From positions 62,001 to 126,000 of the forward strand of contig NZ_OLMV01000007.1 of NCBI RefSeq assembly GCF_900292075.1: a stretch of DNA of 64,000 nt, read 5' to 3'. A model generated the notes under the pieces. It was not told where the DNA came from and did no database searches. It saw only the letters and a program-made list of their open reading frames with translations. Source of the stretch: Microbacterium timonense. GTDB lineage: Bacteria; Actinomycetota; Actinomycetes; Actinomycetales; Microbacteriaceae. Shown piece by piece: positions 56,096-64,000 of this stretch (its first letter is position 1; every line of letters starts with the position of its first letter). A program made the position numbers and the translations under genes.

Positions 56096-58582
56096 ATGAC
56101 CGACGCCATCCCCACCGCGCCGGGCGCGGCACCCGTTCGCCCCATCATCCTCGATGGCAGGGCCGAACCGCACCCCGGCGCCCGTCCCGACGAAGACCTG
56201 CTCGCGGGACTGAATCCGCAGCAGCGCGAGGCCGTGACCTACCGGGGGCAGGCGCTGCTCATCGTCGCGGGCGCCGGTTCGGGCAAGACCAGCGTGCTGA
56301 CGCGGCGCATCGCCTCGCTGCTGCGCAGCCGCGAGGCGTGGCCGAGTCAGATCCTTGCGATCACCTTCACCAACAAGGCCGCCGGCGAGATGCGCGAGCG
56401 GGTCGAGGCGCTCGTGGGCGACTCGGCGCGCGGCATGTGGATCTCGACGTTCCACTCGGCGTGCGTGCGCATCCTGCGGCGCGAGGCGGAGCAGTTCGGG
56501 TTCACGAAGTCGTTCACCATCTACGACTCCGGCGACTCGCGTGCCCTCATCAAGCGGCTCGTGAAGGAGCATGAGGCCGACGCCTTCGGGCTCACGCCCG
56601 CGGCCACGCAGTCGAAGATCTCGCGGCTGAAGAACGAGCTGGCGGATGCCGAGTCCTACGCCCGGCAAGCCAACATGAACGACCCCGCCGAGCGGGTGTT
56701 CGTGGAGCTGTTCGCCGCGTATCAGCGTGAGCTGCAGCGGGCCAACGCGTTCGACTTCGACGACCTCATCGCGCAGACGGTCTTCCTCTTCCGCGCCTTC
56801 CCGCACGTCGCCGATGTGTATCGGCGGCGGTTCCGGCACGTGCTCGTCGACGAATACCAGGACACCAACCACGCGCAGTACGCGCTGATCCATGAGCTGA
56901 CGCGGCCGATCGGCTCCGACGCGGCGCCGATGGCCGGCTCGGGCGGCATGATGATCTTCGAGCCCGACCCCGCCGACGACCCCGACAGGGCGGGCGCGTC
57001 ACTCACCGTCGTCGGCGACTCCGACCAGTCGATCTACGCGTTCCGCGGCGCCGACATCCGCAACATCAGTGAATTCGAGAAGGACTTCCCGGGCGCCAAA
57101 GTGGTGCTCCTCGAACAGAACTACCGCTCCACGCAGAACATCCTCTCGGCCGCGAACGCCGTTATCAGCCACAACTTCGACCGCAAAGACAAGCGCCTAT
57201 GGACCGACGTCGGCGAGGGCGAGAAGATCATCGGCTTCACCGGCTACTCGCAGCACGACGAGGCCCAGTTCGTCGCCGACGAGATCGAGACCCTTCGGCG
57301 CGCCGGCGTCGACTACTCGCAGATGGCCGTCTTCTACCGCACCAACTCGCAGTCGCGTGCGCTGGAAGAGATCTTCATCCGCTCGGCCCTGCCCTACAAG
57401 ATCATGGGCGGCACGAAATTCTATGAGCGCGCCGAGATCAAAGACGCGCTGGCCTACCTCGTCGCCGTCGCCAATCCGGCCGATGAGATGGCGATGCGCC
57501 GCATCATCAACAGGCCACGTCGCGGCATCGGCGACGTCACGATCGAGACCATCGCCCGGTACGCGCAGGACGAGGGGATCACGTTCCGCGACGCGCTGGC
57601 CAACTCGTCGGCGCTGGGCGTCGGACCCAAGATCCAGGCGGCCATCGCGCAGCTGGACGCAGTCCTGGCCGAGGCATCCGAGATCATGCTGCCGTCCTCG
57701 GGTGAACTGGCGCCACCGACCGCCGTCGCCGAGGGACTCCAGCTGCTCCTGAACAAGAGCGGCTATTACGACGCGCTGCGGGCGAGCAAGGACGCGCAGG
57801 ACGAAGCCCGCATCGAGAACCTCGACGAGCTGGTCGCGGTCGCCCGCGAGTTCGCACGCAACAATCCCGAGGGCACGCTGCTCGACTTCCTCACCGAGGT
57901 CGCCCTCGTCTCGGATGCCGACGACCTCGAGGACGCCTCAGGCTCCGTGTCGCTGATGACACTGCACACCGCGAAGGGTCTCGAGTACGACGCCGTGTTC
58001 GTCACGGGCGTCGAGGAGGACCTCATCCCGCACCGCATCTCGGCGGGGGAGCCGGGCGGGCCGCAGGAGGAGCGACGCCTCTTCTACGTGGGCATCACGC
58101 GCGCACGCAAGCGCCTGTACCTTTCGCTCGCGATGACGCGCGCCCAGTTCGGCGAGGTCTCGGTCGCGATGCCCAGCCGCTTCCTGCAAGAGATCCCCGT
58201 CGAGCTGCTGCACTGGCGTCAATCGCCCGGCGACGTCAATTCGCGCGGCGGCACACAGTCCCGGGCGCTCAACGCGAGAGGTCGCGGGTTCGGCGGTTCG
58301 GGCAAGCGATACGGCGATGACCTCGTGCCGCTTGCGCGCCGCGAACCCTCGGCGTCGCCGGGCGCTGGGCTCGAGCGCTTCGCCAACAAGATCCCCGCGA
58401 AGGTCCGTGACAACGGCGACATGCAGCTCGCCCCGGGCGACCGCATCCGTCACGATGACTTCGGTGAAGGGCGCGTGGATGCCGTCACCGGCGAAGGCGC
58501 CAAGCGTGTGGCGCACGTCCGGTTCGACGCTGCCGGCCCGAAGAAGCTGCTGATCAAGATCGCGCCGATCGAGAAGCTCTGA
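56096..58582 (+). CDS. pcrA: ATP-dependent DNA helicase PcrA/UvrD
   Basis: This 828-residue superfamily 1A helicase unwinds DNA in repair and clears conflicts in replication. The motifs in order are LNPQQREAVTYRG (Q motif), GAGSGKTSVLTRR (Walker A, Lys64), ILAITFTNKAAGEM (Ia), LVDEYQDTNHAQY (II), VVGDSDQSIYAFRGAD (III), LLEQNYRSTQNIL (IV) and VSLMTLHTAKGLEYDAVF (V). An insertion of some 25 residues (GSDAAPMAGSGGMMIFEPDP) separates motif II from III, a trait of actinobacterial PcrA. The C-terminal DDFGEGRVDAVTGEG ends as in PcrA. It stands alone. Confidence 0.96.
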   Translation: MTDAIPTAPGAAPVRPIILDGRAEPHPGARPDEDLLAGLNPQQREAVTYRGQALLIVAGAGSGKTSVLTRRIASLLRSREAWPSQILAITFTNKAAGEMRERVEALVGDSARGMWISTFHSACVRILRREAEQFGFTKSFTIYDSGDSRALIKRLVKEHEADAFGLTPAATQSKISRLKNELADAESYARQANMNDPAERVFVELFAAYQRELQRANAFDFDDLIAQTVFLFRAFPHVADVYRRRFRHVLVDEYQDTNHAQYALIHELTRPIGSDAAPMAGSGGMMIFEPDPADDPDRAGASLTVVGDSDQSIYAFRGADIRNISEFEKDFPGAKVVLLEQNYRSTQNILSAANAVISHNFDRKDKRLWTDVGEGEKIIGFTGYSQHDEAQFVADEIETLRRAGVDYSQMAVFYRTNSQSRALEEIFIRSALPYKIMGGTKFYERAEIKDALAYLVAVANPADEMAMRRIINRPRRGIGDVTIETIARYAQDEGITFRDALANSSALGVGPKIQAAIAQLDAVLAEASEIMLPSSGELAPPTAVAEGLQLLLNKSGYYDALRASKDAQDEARIENLDELVAVAREFARNNPEGTLLDFLTEVALVSDADDLEDASGSVSLMTLHTAKGLEYDAVFVTGVEEDLIPHRISAGEPGGPQEERRLFYVGITRARKRLYLSLAMTRAQFGEVSVAMPSRFLQEIPVELLHWRQSPGDVNSRGGTQSRALNARGRGFGGSGKRYGDDLVPLARREPSASPGAGLERFANKIPAKVRDNGDMQLAPGDRIRHDDFGEGRVDAVTGEGAKRVAHVRFDAAGPKKLLIKIAPIEKL

Positions 58583-58601
58583 CCTCCCGAGGATCGGTAG
58601 G

Positions 58602-58620
58602 CGCCGGCGGTCAACCGGCG
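58602..58620. terminator. Hairpin between convergent pcrA and secreted-protein genes
   Basis: CGCCGG (58602-58607) pairs with CCGGCG (58615-58620) around a 7-base loop. It lies 20 bases after pcrA and ends one base before the stop of the convergent gene. The stem is short but GC-only, a plausible two-way terminator. Confidence 0.45.
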
Positions 58621-59184
58621 TCAGCCGAAGGTGCCGGTCGGCCGGTACACGATCGACGAGGTCTTGGCGTCCAGAGCGCCCAGCGAGGAGCAGTACGGCG
58701 CGCATGTGAGCACGGCGCCGGAGTACGAGGAGCCGTCGTAGTGCGACGCCCAGCAATTGCTGAAGCCCTCGGCGGAGCGGATGGTGTTGTTCCACCCGGA
58801 CGCCAGGGTGGGGAACCCGTACGTCACGCCGAAGCACCCCGATCCCGTACCCCAATGGATGAGCTGCGCGCCGCCACGCGCGAGGCCCGTCCAGCTCTTC
58901 CCGAGCATCACGGTCGCCACGGCATCGCGGGCGGCCGCCTCCGGAGCGAGCTGTTCGAAGTCGCCCGGAGCGCCGGCGCGGATGAACGCGAGCGCCTCGG
59001 CTTCTGAGTCGAAGCACGACATGACCAGGGGCAGGTCCGTCGGCGGGTCCTGTCCGAGGGGAACCGCCGCGGCGCCGGCGGTGCAGACCTCGGCCGGCCG
59101 GGGTTCGTCCGCGACGGCAGGGGCAGGCGGAACGAGGAACATGAGGGCGGTGAGGACCGCCGCGAACGGCATGCGCAGAGCCAT
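58621..59184 (-). CDS. Secreted Cys-containing small protein, possible I36-type inhibitor fold
   Basis: This is a 187-residue secreted protein with a signal peptide at residues 1-25 (AVA cleavage). The C-terminal half reads GFPTLASGWNNTIRSAEGFS, then NCWASHYDGSSYSG, LTCAPYCSSLG and SSIV. The GWNN-I-S pattern with later Tyr, Gly and Cys is similar to beta-gamma-crystallin-like peptidase inhibitors (family I36, the Streptomyces metalloproteinase inhibitor type). That assignment is tentative. AAGGAG lies seven bases before the ATG. It converges on pcrA and has no functional neighbour. Confidence 0.6.
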   Translation of the reverse strand: MALRMPFAAVLTALMFLVPPAPAVADEPRPAEVCTAGAAAVPLGQDPPTDLPLVMSCFDSEAEALAFIRAGAPGDFEQLAPEAAARDAVATVMLGKSWTGLARGGAQLIHWGTGSGCFGVTYGFPTLASGWNNTIRSAEGFSNCWASHYDGSSYSGAVLTCAPYCSSLGALDAKTSSIVYRPTGTFG

Positions 59185-59348
59185 CGGCCATCTCCTTCGG
59201 GTGAGGCTGCTGCTCTGTGATGTCCGGATACCGCAGAATCGACGCGTGGCCGCGGTGTGGCGCGGGGGCGGTTACCGCCGCGGCGCGGGGCGGTGACGGC
59301 GCGGGTGTGGGGCGGCGCGAGCGCCCGCACAGGAGGCGATCCGCGACG

Positions 59349-59861
59349 CTATGGGGCGACGGGCGCTTCGGGATCGTAAGGGTGCAGCTGGAGGGCCGAG
59401 CACTCGATCCGCCCTGGCACGACGGCGGCGGTGCCCTCGTCGGTGACGCACGTGGTGAACTCCGACGGAACCGTGCCGGGAGTCGGAGACGGATCCAGCG
59501 GGTCGGTGTTCTCGAAGGCACCGGATGCCCACATCTGCTCGCAGATGCCGACCGCGTCATCGATCGGGAGCACGCCGTCGGGCGCCGCGATGCTGACCGC
59601 CGAGCCCGACAGCGTGCCGTCGAGGTTGCGGCTGGCCGACTCCATGCACTGGACGATCGCGGTGTCGCTGACCGGTCGGGCTTCGAGCAGCACGACGGCC
59701 GCGACGGCGGTGCCGGCGACGACGACGGCGCCGGCCGCGATCGTGACACGGCCCCAGACTGTCCGCCACCACTTCGGCTTGGTGAGGTCTCGCCGCATCC
59801 GTTCGACGAGCAGATCCTCCACCGCAGCGCTGTGCGGCATGCGGCCGCGCTCCCTGGTCAT
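59349..59861 (-). CDS. Single-span membrane protein coupled to an ECF sigma factor gene
   Basis: This 170-residue protein has a cytoplasmic N-terminus (MTRERGRMPHSAAVEDLLVE), one transmembrane helix (ITIAAG...AAVVLLEA, residues 40-61) and an extracytoplasmic domain with several Cys (VQCMESA, GICEQMW, TTCVTDEG, IECSALQ). Its ATG overlaps the stop of the sigma factor gene by ATGA, the usual arrangement for a sigma/anti-sigma pair. No zinc-finger anti-sigma motif is visible, so it is a probable but unproven anti-sigma partner. Confidence 0.65.
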   Translation of the reverse strand: MTRERGRMPHSAAVEDLLVERMRRDLTKPKWWRTVWGRVTIAAGAVVVAGTAVAAVVLLEARPVSDTAIVQCMESASRNLDGTLSGSAVSIAAPDGVLPIDDAVGICEQMWASGAFENTDPLDPSPTPGTVPSEFTTCVTDEGTAAVVPGRIECSALQLHPYDPEAPVAP

Positions 59862-60571
59862 GCCTCGGATCCTTCCGCCTCGGGCGAGTACTTCTCCAGG
59901 CGTCGGCGCAAGCGAGCCTTGAGGCGAGACAGGCGCGAGCGGACGGTGGACTCCGGGATGCCGAGCACGGCCGCGGCATCCTTCACGCTCAGTTCTTCGA
60001 CCACGCACAACAGGAGCACGCTGGCGTCACCAGGGGCGAGTTCGCGCAGCGCGGCGCGCACCTCCGCAGACATGGGAAGCGCGTCCATCGTCCGCGCGAT
60101 CTCATCGGCATGGTCCGGCGCCTCGTCGGTGTGCGGCAGCTTCGCGAGCAGGCGGCGGTAGCGGAGGGCGGAACGCAGATGGTTCTTCGCCGCGAACGAC
60201 ACGACGGTCAGCAGCCACGGCCGCACCGAGCCGTCGACGAGCCGAACGGCGTCGCGCTTGCGCCACAGCTCGAGGAACGCCGTCGCCACGACGTCCTCGG
60301 CATCCCACGGGGAGCGGGTCAGCACCAGCGCGACACGGTAGGCGGCGCGTTCGTGCCGGCGGAACAGCTGACGGTACGCCGACGCGTCGCCGTGCTCGAG
60401 CTGGAACAGCAGCTCGCCGTCCGAGACGGCGTGATCGAGCCTCGCCGGCGTGGCCGGCTCGGGGCGGGAATCCGCCGACGACGCGCCGCCCGGCGGGCTC
60501 ATCGGAGTGGGGCCCGGATGCCTCTTCGGTGCGGGCGGCGCCGCATCGTCGAAGTCCTGCGCCGAAGTCAC
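59858..60571 (-). CDS. ECF-type RNA polymerase sigma factor
   Basis: This 237-residue ECF sigma factor has a proline-rich N-terminal extension of about 45 residues that is longer than usual. Region 2 includes YRQLFRRHERAAYRVALVLT and DAEDVVATAFLELWRKRDAV; region 4 includes ELSVKDAAAVLGIPESTVRS, then RLSRLKARLRRRLEKY. It redirects polymerase to stress or surface genes, with its targets unknown. It overlaps the following membrane protein gene by 4 bp, so an anti-sigma relation is likely. It lies 78 bp from the MerR gene on the same strand. Confidence 0.88.
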   Translation of the reverse strand: MTSAQDFDDAAPPAPKRHPGPTPMSPPGGASSADSRPEPATPARLDHAVSDGELLFQLEHGDASAYRQLFRRHERAAYRVALVLTRSPWDAEDVVATAFLELWRKRDAVRLVDGSVRPWLLTVVSFAAKNHLRSALRYRRLLAKLPHTDEAPDHADEIARTMDALPMSAEVRAALRELAPGDASVLLLCVVEELSVKDAAAVLGIPESTVRSRLSRLKARLRRRLEKYSPEAEGSEA

Positions 60572-60649
60572 CAGGGCATCATAAGCGTGCCGCCTGCGAG
60601 AACCGGCTCCCCGCCCATCGCGTGAGCACGACGCCCGGCTGCGCGCCGG

Positions 60650-61273
60650 TCACGAGTCTTGCGACCCCGGGGCGCCGCGCGTGACAAGCAGGTGATGGTG
60701 AGCCAAGCGGCGGAGAGCGAGGAGCACGGGCTCGTATAGGGCGGTGCCGAGGATGGCATACGCGACCGCTTCGTCGAGGGGCATATCGGCCATCGGGGCG
60801 ATCTCGGCGGCCGCCACCTCGCGCATGGCGTCACCGTACCGCCGGAGGGCGGCCGTGGAGGCATCCAGTCCCGCCCCGTCCAGCGCCCGCAACGCCTCTT
60901 CGAGCTGAGCCACCGCCGTGAAGCCGGGGTCGTAGGTGAATCCGAGCGTGCCGATGGCGGCGCGCGCCCGGGGAAAGTCGTCGTGTGCGGTCTCGACATA
61001 CGGCGGGAGCGCCCCGACCGCGCGGCCGAGGGTTTCGACCGGGTCGTCCTCGGGCTTGTCGATGAGGGTGAGGATGTCGCGGACCCGCGAGAGCGGCAGC
61101 CCGCGCACATCGGCGAGGGCGGCGATCAGCCGGAGCCGAGCGAGGTGCTCCTCCCCGTACTCGGCGCGGGTGGCCGATGTCGCCTCGCCGCGGGGGAGCA
61201 TGCCCTCGCGGATGTAGAACTTCACCGTCGCGACGGGCACGCCGCTGCTCTCGGACAGCTCGGAGATCTTCAT
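60650..61273 (-). CDS. MerR family transcriptional regulator
   Basis: This 207-residue regulator has an N-terminal MerR winged helix: MKISELSESSGVPVATVKFY, then IREGMLPRGEATSATRAEYG and HLARLRLIAALADVRGL. The C-terminal part is a longer helical region rich in Ala and Leu, similar to the effector domains of multidrug- or stress-type MerR proteins, with no metal-binding Cys. GAGGAGG lies a few bases before the ATG. It is divergent from a small membrane protein gene, with an inverted repeat in the shared promoter, so it probably controls that gene. Confidence 0.88.
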   Translation of the reverse strand: MKISELSESSGVPVATVKFYIREGMLPRGEATSATRAEYGEEHLARLRLIAALADVRGLPLSRVRDILTLIDKPEDDPVETLGRAVGALPPYVETAHDDFPRARAAIGTLGFTYDPGFTAVAQLEEALRALDGAGLDASTAALRRYGDAMREVAAAEIAPMADMPLDEAVAYAILGTALYEPVLLALRRLAHHHLLVTRGAPGSQDS

Positions 61274-61291
61274 GCCGCCTCCTCTCGCTTG

Positions 61292-61316
61292 TATTGGATA
61301 CTATAGCTATCTAATA
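61292..61316. promoter_or_regulatory. MerR-type operator/promoter
   Basis: TATTGGATA and TATCTAATA match as an inverted repeat at eight of nine positions around CTATAGC. It overlaps a plausible + strand promoter, TTGTAT (61289) with 17 bases to TAATAT (61312). A direct copy of the right half-site, TATCTAAT, occurs at 61331-61338. MerR regulators typically bind between -35 and -10 boxes as here. Confidence 0.6.
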
Positions 61317-61348
61317 TTGGTGAGCGTCACTATCTAATGGAGGTCACG

Positions 61349-61765
61349 ATGGACCCGATCCTCACGATCGTCGCGGGCGCGACGATCCTCACCGTCATCG
61401 GCATCATGTCGGGCGGAACGTTCCTGTTGCGCATCGCCTCGCGCGGCCTGCCGTTCAACGGCCTGCAGAAGACGTTCTTCCGCGCGGGGCACGCGCACGC
61501 GGGCGTGCTCGTGCTGCTGGGACTGGTGAGCCTGCTCCTCACGTCGGCCGCCGGCGCTGCGGTGGTCTGGCAGTGGGCGGCCGTCGGCGTGCTGGCGAGC
61601 GCGATCCTGATCCCGGCCGGGTTCTTCCTGTCCGTCCTGGGGCGCGATCCCCAGCGGCCCGGGCGCGCGATCGCCCTGCTGTGGGCCGGCGCCGTGGTGC
61701 TGGCGGCATCCCTCCTCGCCGTGGGCATCGGGGTCATCGCCGCCGGCGTCGCCGCGCTGGGGTAA
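61349..61765 (+). CDS. Small four-helix membrane protein
   Basis: This 138-residue membrane protein has four hydrophobic helices: LTIVAGATILTVIGIMSGGT, AHAGVLVLLGLVSLLLTS, WAAVGVLASAILIPAGFFLS and RAIALLWAGAVVLAASLLAV. Between the first and second is LQKTFFRAGHAHAG with two His that may matter for function. I do not know the family. The ATG at 61349 has GGAGG five bases upstream; an ATG at 61337 would be poorer. It is divergent from the MerR regulator, which probably controls it. Confidence 0.7.
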   Translation: MDPILTIVAGATILTVIGIMSGGTFLLRIASRGLPFNGLQKTFFRAGHAHAGVLVLLGLVSLLLTSAAGAAVVWQWAAVGVLASAILIPAGFFLSVLGRDPQRPGRAIALLWAGAVVLAASLLAVGIGVIAAGVAALG

Positions 61766-61837
61766 GGCGGCTCCCGGGCGCCGGGGCGGTGCCGGCCGCC
61801 TTGGCGGTGCGGCCGGGATGCCGGGCCGACCGCGTCA

Positions 61838-61925
61838 GTGCACAAACTCCTCGGATCCGAGGGCTGGGCGCGGGATTCGGCGGTCAGGCGCCCGGATACG
61901 GCCCGTTCTTGCGGAGTTTGTGCAC
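61838..61925. repeat. Intergenic repeat with 13-bp terminal inverted repeats, copy 1
   Basis: GTGCACAAACTCC and its exact complement GGAGTTTGTGCAC bound an 88-bp element. Inside are the palindrome CTCGGATCCGAG (61850-61861) and CCCGTTCTTG before the right arm. A second element of the same design is at 63328-63402. It lies between the small membrane gene and the SseB-type gene in a 264-bp gap that holds nothing else I recognise. Confidence 0.65.
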
Positions 61926-62029
61926 GGGCGCGAGGGGACGCGTGCGGGGCGTGTCGATTCGGTGTGGATGCCCGCTCGCGCGGACACCGCACGCACGGCG
62001 GCCTGAGCGGCCAGGGTTAGGCTCGCATA

Positions 62030-63262
62030 ATGGCCTTGTTCTCGCGCCGACCGAAGAAGCCCGAGCCGACCCCGCCCACGCCAGAGCCCGGCACCGACCT
62101 CGGCCGCGAGGCTGCCCAGCCCGCGGGGGAGGAGCCGGTCGGCAGAACAGAGCCGCCCATCACCGCAGGCGGCGCCGCTCCGGGTGAGACGCCTCTGGCT
62201 ACGAACGCCGCAGCGCCGGAGGCGACGGATGCCGCAGCAGCGTCGCCTGCGGCCCGATCCGAGTCATCCGCGGCCGGCGAGAGCGAGGCGGACGCTGCTC
62301 CGACCGGCGCGGAGGCGGTGCCCGACGTCTCGATCTCGGTCTCCTCCTTCGGAGGGCTGGGGGTGTCGCCGTCCACGCAGGCCCCGGCATCCTCGCCCCG
62401 CGCTGAACCTGAAGCCGTGCCGCCAGGTCCGCAGCCCCGCCTCGGTGTGCGCGAGTGGATGCGCACCGCCCCCGCGCAGACGGAGACGCTCCCCGGATTG
62501 CGCGACAACGTCCTGCTGCGCGCCGCGCTCGGTCGTGTCGGCGACGCGCCACCCAATCAAGCGCTGCTGGATGTGGCCCGGCAGCTGCTGCAGGGGCACG
62601 TCTTCCTCCGGGTCAAGGGCGACGCGAAAACGCTTCTTGCCGAGGGCAAGGGTCTGCCGCTCGCGGTCGCCACCGCGGGGGAGCGCACCTTCGCCCTCGT
62701 GTACTCCAGCGGCGCCGCCCTGCAGGCGAGCCTCCAAGCCGATGGCGACGCCGACACATCGGCCATGGCCCAGCCGGTGCTGACTGTGCTGCGGCACGTG
62801 TTCGGCAGCTCGTACGACGGCATCATCCTCGACCCCGCTTCCGCCCCATCCCGCGCCGTACTGCCGAAGGAGCTGCTGCAGCGCGCCGTGGAGCAGGCCG
62901 ATCCCCAGCTCACGATCAAGACGCTGCTCGCGGCCGAGCGGACGCCGCAGGTCACGGCCGACGTCGCCCAGGCGCTGACGCATGCTCCCCTGTGGGTGGC
63001 CGTGGGCACCGCCGAAGGCGGTGCGCGGGGGCTTGCCGAGGGCCGCACCCCCGACGGGTCCCGCTACCTCGAGATCTACTCCCACCCTCTCGAGGTCGCG
63101 GTCATGCGCCGAGGCGACAACGCTGCGCCGATCACCGGCGACCAGCTCGCGCGGGCCCTGCGCGCCGACGAAGGCATCTCAGGCGTGGTCGTCGACCCGG
63201 CCGGGCCATGGCTGCGGCTCACGCGCGAGGACCTCGCACCGGTGCTCGCGCTCGCCGGCTGA
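62030..63262 (+). CDS. SseB-like protein with long disordered N-terminus
   Basis: This is a 410-residue protein. Residues 1-150 are Ala/Pro/Glu-rich and probably disordered. The rest has two SseB-like domains: LLDVARQLLQGHVFLRVKGD with AGERTFALVYSSGAALQASL, then LWVAVGTAEGGARGLAEG and LEIYSHPLEVAVMRRG. SseB domains are widespread in actinobacteria, often in duplicated form, but their role there is unclear. The name comes from a Salmonella effector, and no secretion function is implied. The ATG lies in a weak ribosome-binding context. It is flanked by the two intergenic repeat elements. Confidence 0.78.
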   Translation: MALFSRRPKKPEPTPPTPEPGTDLGREAAQPAGEEPVGRTEPPITAGGAAPGETPLATNAAAPEATDAAAASPAARSESSAAGESEADAAPTGAEAVPDVSISVSSFGGLGVSPSTQAPASSPRAEPEAVPPGPQPRLGVREWMRTAPAQTETLPGLRDNVLLRAALGRVGDAPPNQALLDVARQLLQGHVFLRVKGDAKTLLAEGKGLPLAVATAGERTFALVYSSGAALQASLQADGDADTSAMAQPVLTVLRHVFGSSYDGIILDPASAPSRAVLPKELLQRAVEQADPQLTIKTLLAAERTPQVTADVAQALTHAPLWVAVGTAEGGARGLAEGRTPDGSRYLEIYSHPLEVAVMRRGDNAAPITGDQLARALRADEGISGVVVDPAGPWLRLTREDLAPVLALAG

Positions 63263-63327
63263 CCCGCATCCTGAGCGTGGGGTCGAGACCATCGCGTCCG
63301 TGTCTATGTCGCTGGACGAGCGACACG

Positions 63328-63402
63328 AACTCCTCAAGAACGGGGCGTGAGCGGCCATCTCTCGCCGTATCGACGGGGAAGCGCGCAGCATGTGAGGAGT
63401 TC
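63328..63402. repeat. Intergenic repeat element, copy 2
   Basis: GAACTCCTCA (63328-63337) and TGAGGAGTTC (63393-63402) form a perfect 10-bp inverted repeat. Read on the minus strand, the right end carries CCCCGTTCTTGAGGAGTTCG, parallel to the right end of the element at 61838-61925 (CCCGTTCTTGCGGAGTTTG). Both ends are conserved and the roughly 50-base middle is not. Confidence 0.6.
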
Positions 63403-63499
63403 TGGCCGGCCGGTTCCCGAGCCGCGCGCCCGCCTGCCCTCGCGGCTCCCGCCTGACCGCGGGGTGCCGGATGTCGCGGCATCCCGATAGCGTCGGACC

Positions 63500-64000
63500 A
63501 TGGCGTCCGAACGCATCACCCTCACCGTTCCTGGGCCCGATGGCGACCGCGAGGTCGGCATCTCCAACCCCAACCGGGTGATCTGGCCGCAGGTCGGCAT
63601 CACCAAGCAGGAGCTGGCCGAGTACCTCATCGCGGTGAGCCGGCCGTTCCTCGGTGCCAACGGCGACCGGCCGGTCTCGCTCGAGCGGTTCCCCGAGGGC
63701 GTGGAGGGCGAGCGCTTCTACTCCAAGAACCCGCCCAAGGGTGCGCCTTCGTTCGTCGAGTCCCGCACCGTCACCTACAACAGCGGGCGCCGGCATCCGC
63801 AGATCATCCTCACCGAGATCGCAGCGGCCGTGTGGGCCGTGCAGATGAACACGATCGTCTTCCACCCGTGGGCGTCGCTGACGGGCAACACCGACAACCC
63901 GGTCGAGCTGCGCATCGACCTCGACCCGCAGCCCGGGACGGATTTCGCGGATGCCGCAGCCGTCGCGCCCGCGATGCGCGACGTGCTCGCCGAGGCCGGC
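63500..64000 (+). CDS. LigD-type polymerase/primase domain protein, partial
   Basis: These are the first 167 residues of a gene cut by the right edge. ISNPNRVIWPQVGITKQELA, RFPEGVEGERFYSKNPPKGA and VWAVQMNTIVFHPWAS are typical of LigD polymerase domains. VELRIDLDPQPGTDF carries the two catalytic Asp of the DxD motif. In mycobacteria, LigD joins polymerase, nuclease and ligase domains and works with Ku in non-homologous end joining. Here the polymerase domain comes first, so it may be either a stand-alone polymerase or a full LigD. The rest of the gene is outside the window. Confidence 0.85.
   Translation, partial: MASERITLTVPGPDGDREVGISNPNRVIWPQVGITKQELAEYLIAVSRPFLGANGDRPVSLERFPEGVEGERFYSKNPPKGAPSFVESRTVTYNSGRRHPQIILTEIAAAVWAVQMNTIVFHPWASLTGNTDNPVELRIDLDPQPGTDFADAAAVAPAMRDVLAEAG

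Noticed and set aside
1..64000. CRISPR arrays, insertion sequences and prophage genes
   Set aside because: No regularly spaced direct repeats, transposases, integrases or phage structural genes were seen. The HNH gene alone is not evidence of a mobile element.

Overview
The window comes from a high-GC Gram-positive actinobacterium, most likely a Microbacteriaceae member close to Microbacterium. The signs are roughly 70% GC coding sequence, frequent GTG starts with occasional TTG, many 4-bp ATGA/GTGA overlaps, a DUF222/HNH endonuclease, a PspC-histidine kinase pair, an SseB-like protein and intergenic repeats of a kind I associate with that group. No prophage, IS element or CRISPR array was seen. 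One tRNA-like gene (CAU anticodon) lies at 18.0 kb.

1-9.5 kb holds housekeeping and accessory genes: a VOC protein divergent from a TetR regulator with a strong palindrome between them, an aminotransferase, an aldo/keto reductase, a PASTA-domain protein, an alpha/beta hydrolase, an S51-type peptidase with a coupled small ORF, a META-domain membrane protein, RidA, a DUF4232 protein and a monooxygenase-fold protein. 9.6-13.3 kb is an envelope regulon: DUF4397 protein, lipoprotein class F sortase, SigK-like ECF sigma factor, RskA-like anti-sigma factor and a fasciclin (MPT70/83-type) protein. 15-17.9 kb is a SipW-type system: three exported proteins with alternate-type signal peptides and their dedicated ER-type signal peptidase.

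18-20.5 kb carries the tRNA-like gene, a Na+/H+ antiporter and a UPF0303 protein. 20.6-44.9 kb is a large plant-polysaccharide utilisation region. It contains a LacI repressor with a GH39 xylosidase and a CUT1 ABC importer; a tandem two-module secreted esterase; GH95 alpha-fucosidase; GH2; L-fuconate dehydratase; a GntR/FCD regulator; an LplABC-type importer; and GH36 alpha-galactosidase. Extracellular esterases would release oligosaccharides, the importers would take them up using an ATPase encoded elsewhere, and the cytoplasmic glycosidases would cut off xylose, fucose and galactose. Fuconate dehydratase shows that fucose is catabolised. Several clear operators and promoters lie between these units.

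45-64 kb returns to general functions: a WYL regulator divergent from an ABC-2 exporter, a 1012-residue membrane-fused glycosidase-like protein, a lipoprotein, a PspC envelope-stress cluster with a PspC-histidine kinase and a LuxR-type response regulator, the PcrA helicase, a secreted small protein, a second ECF sigma/membrane partner pair, a MerR regulator with a divergent membrane protein, an SseB-like protein and the start of a LigD-type polymerase gene cut by the window edge.
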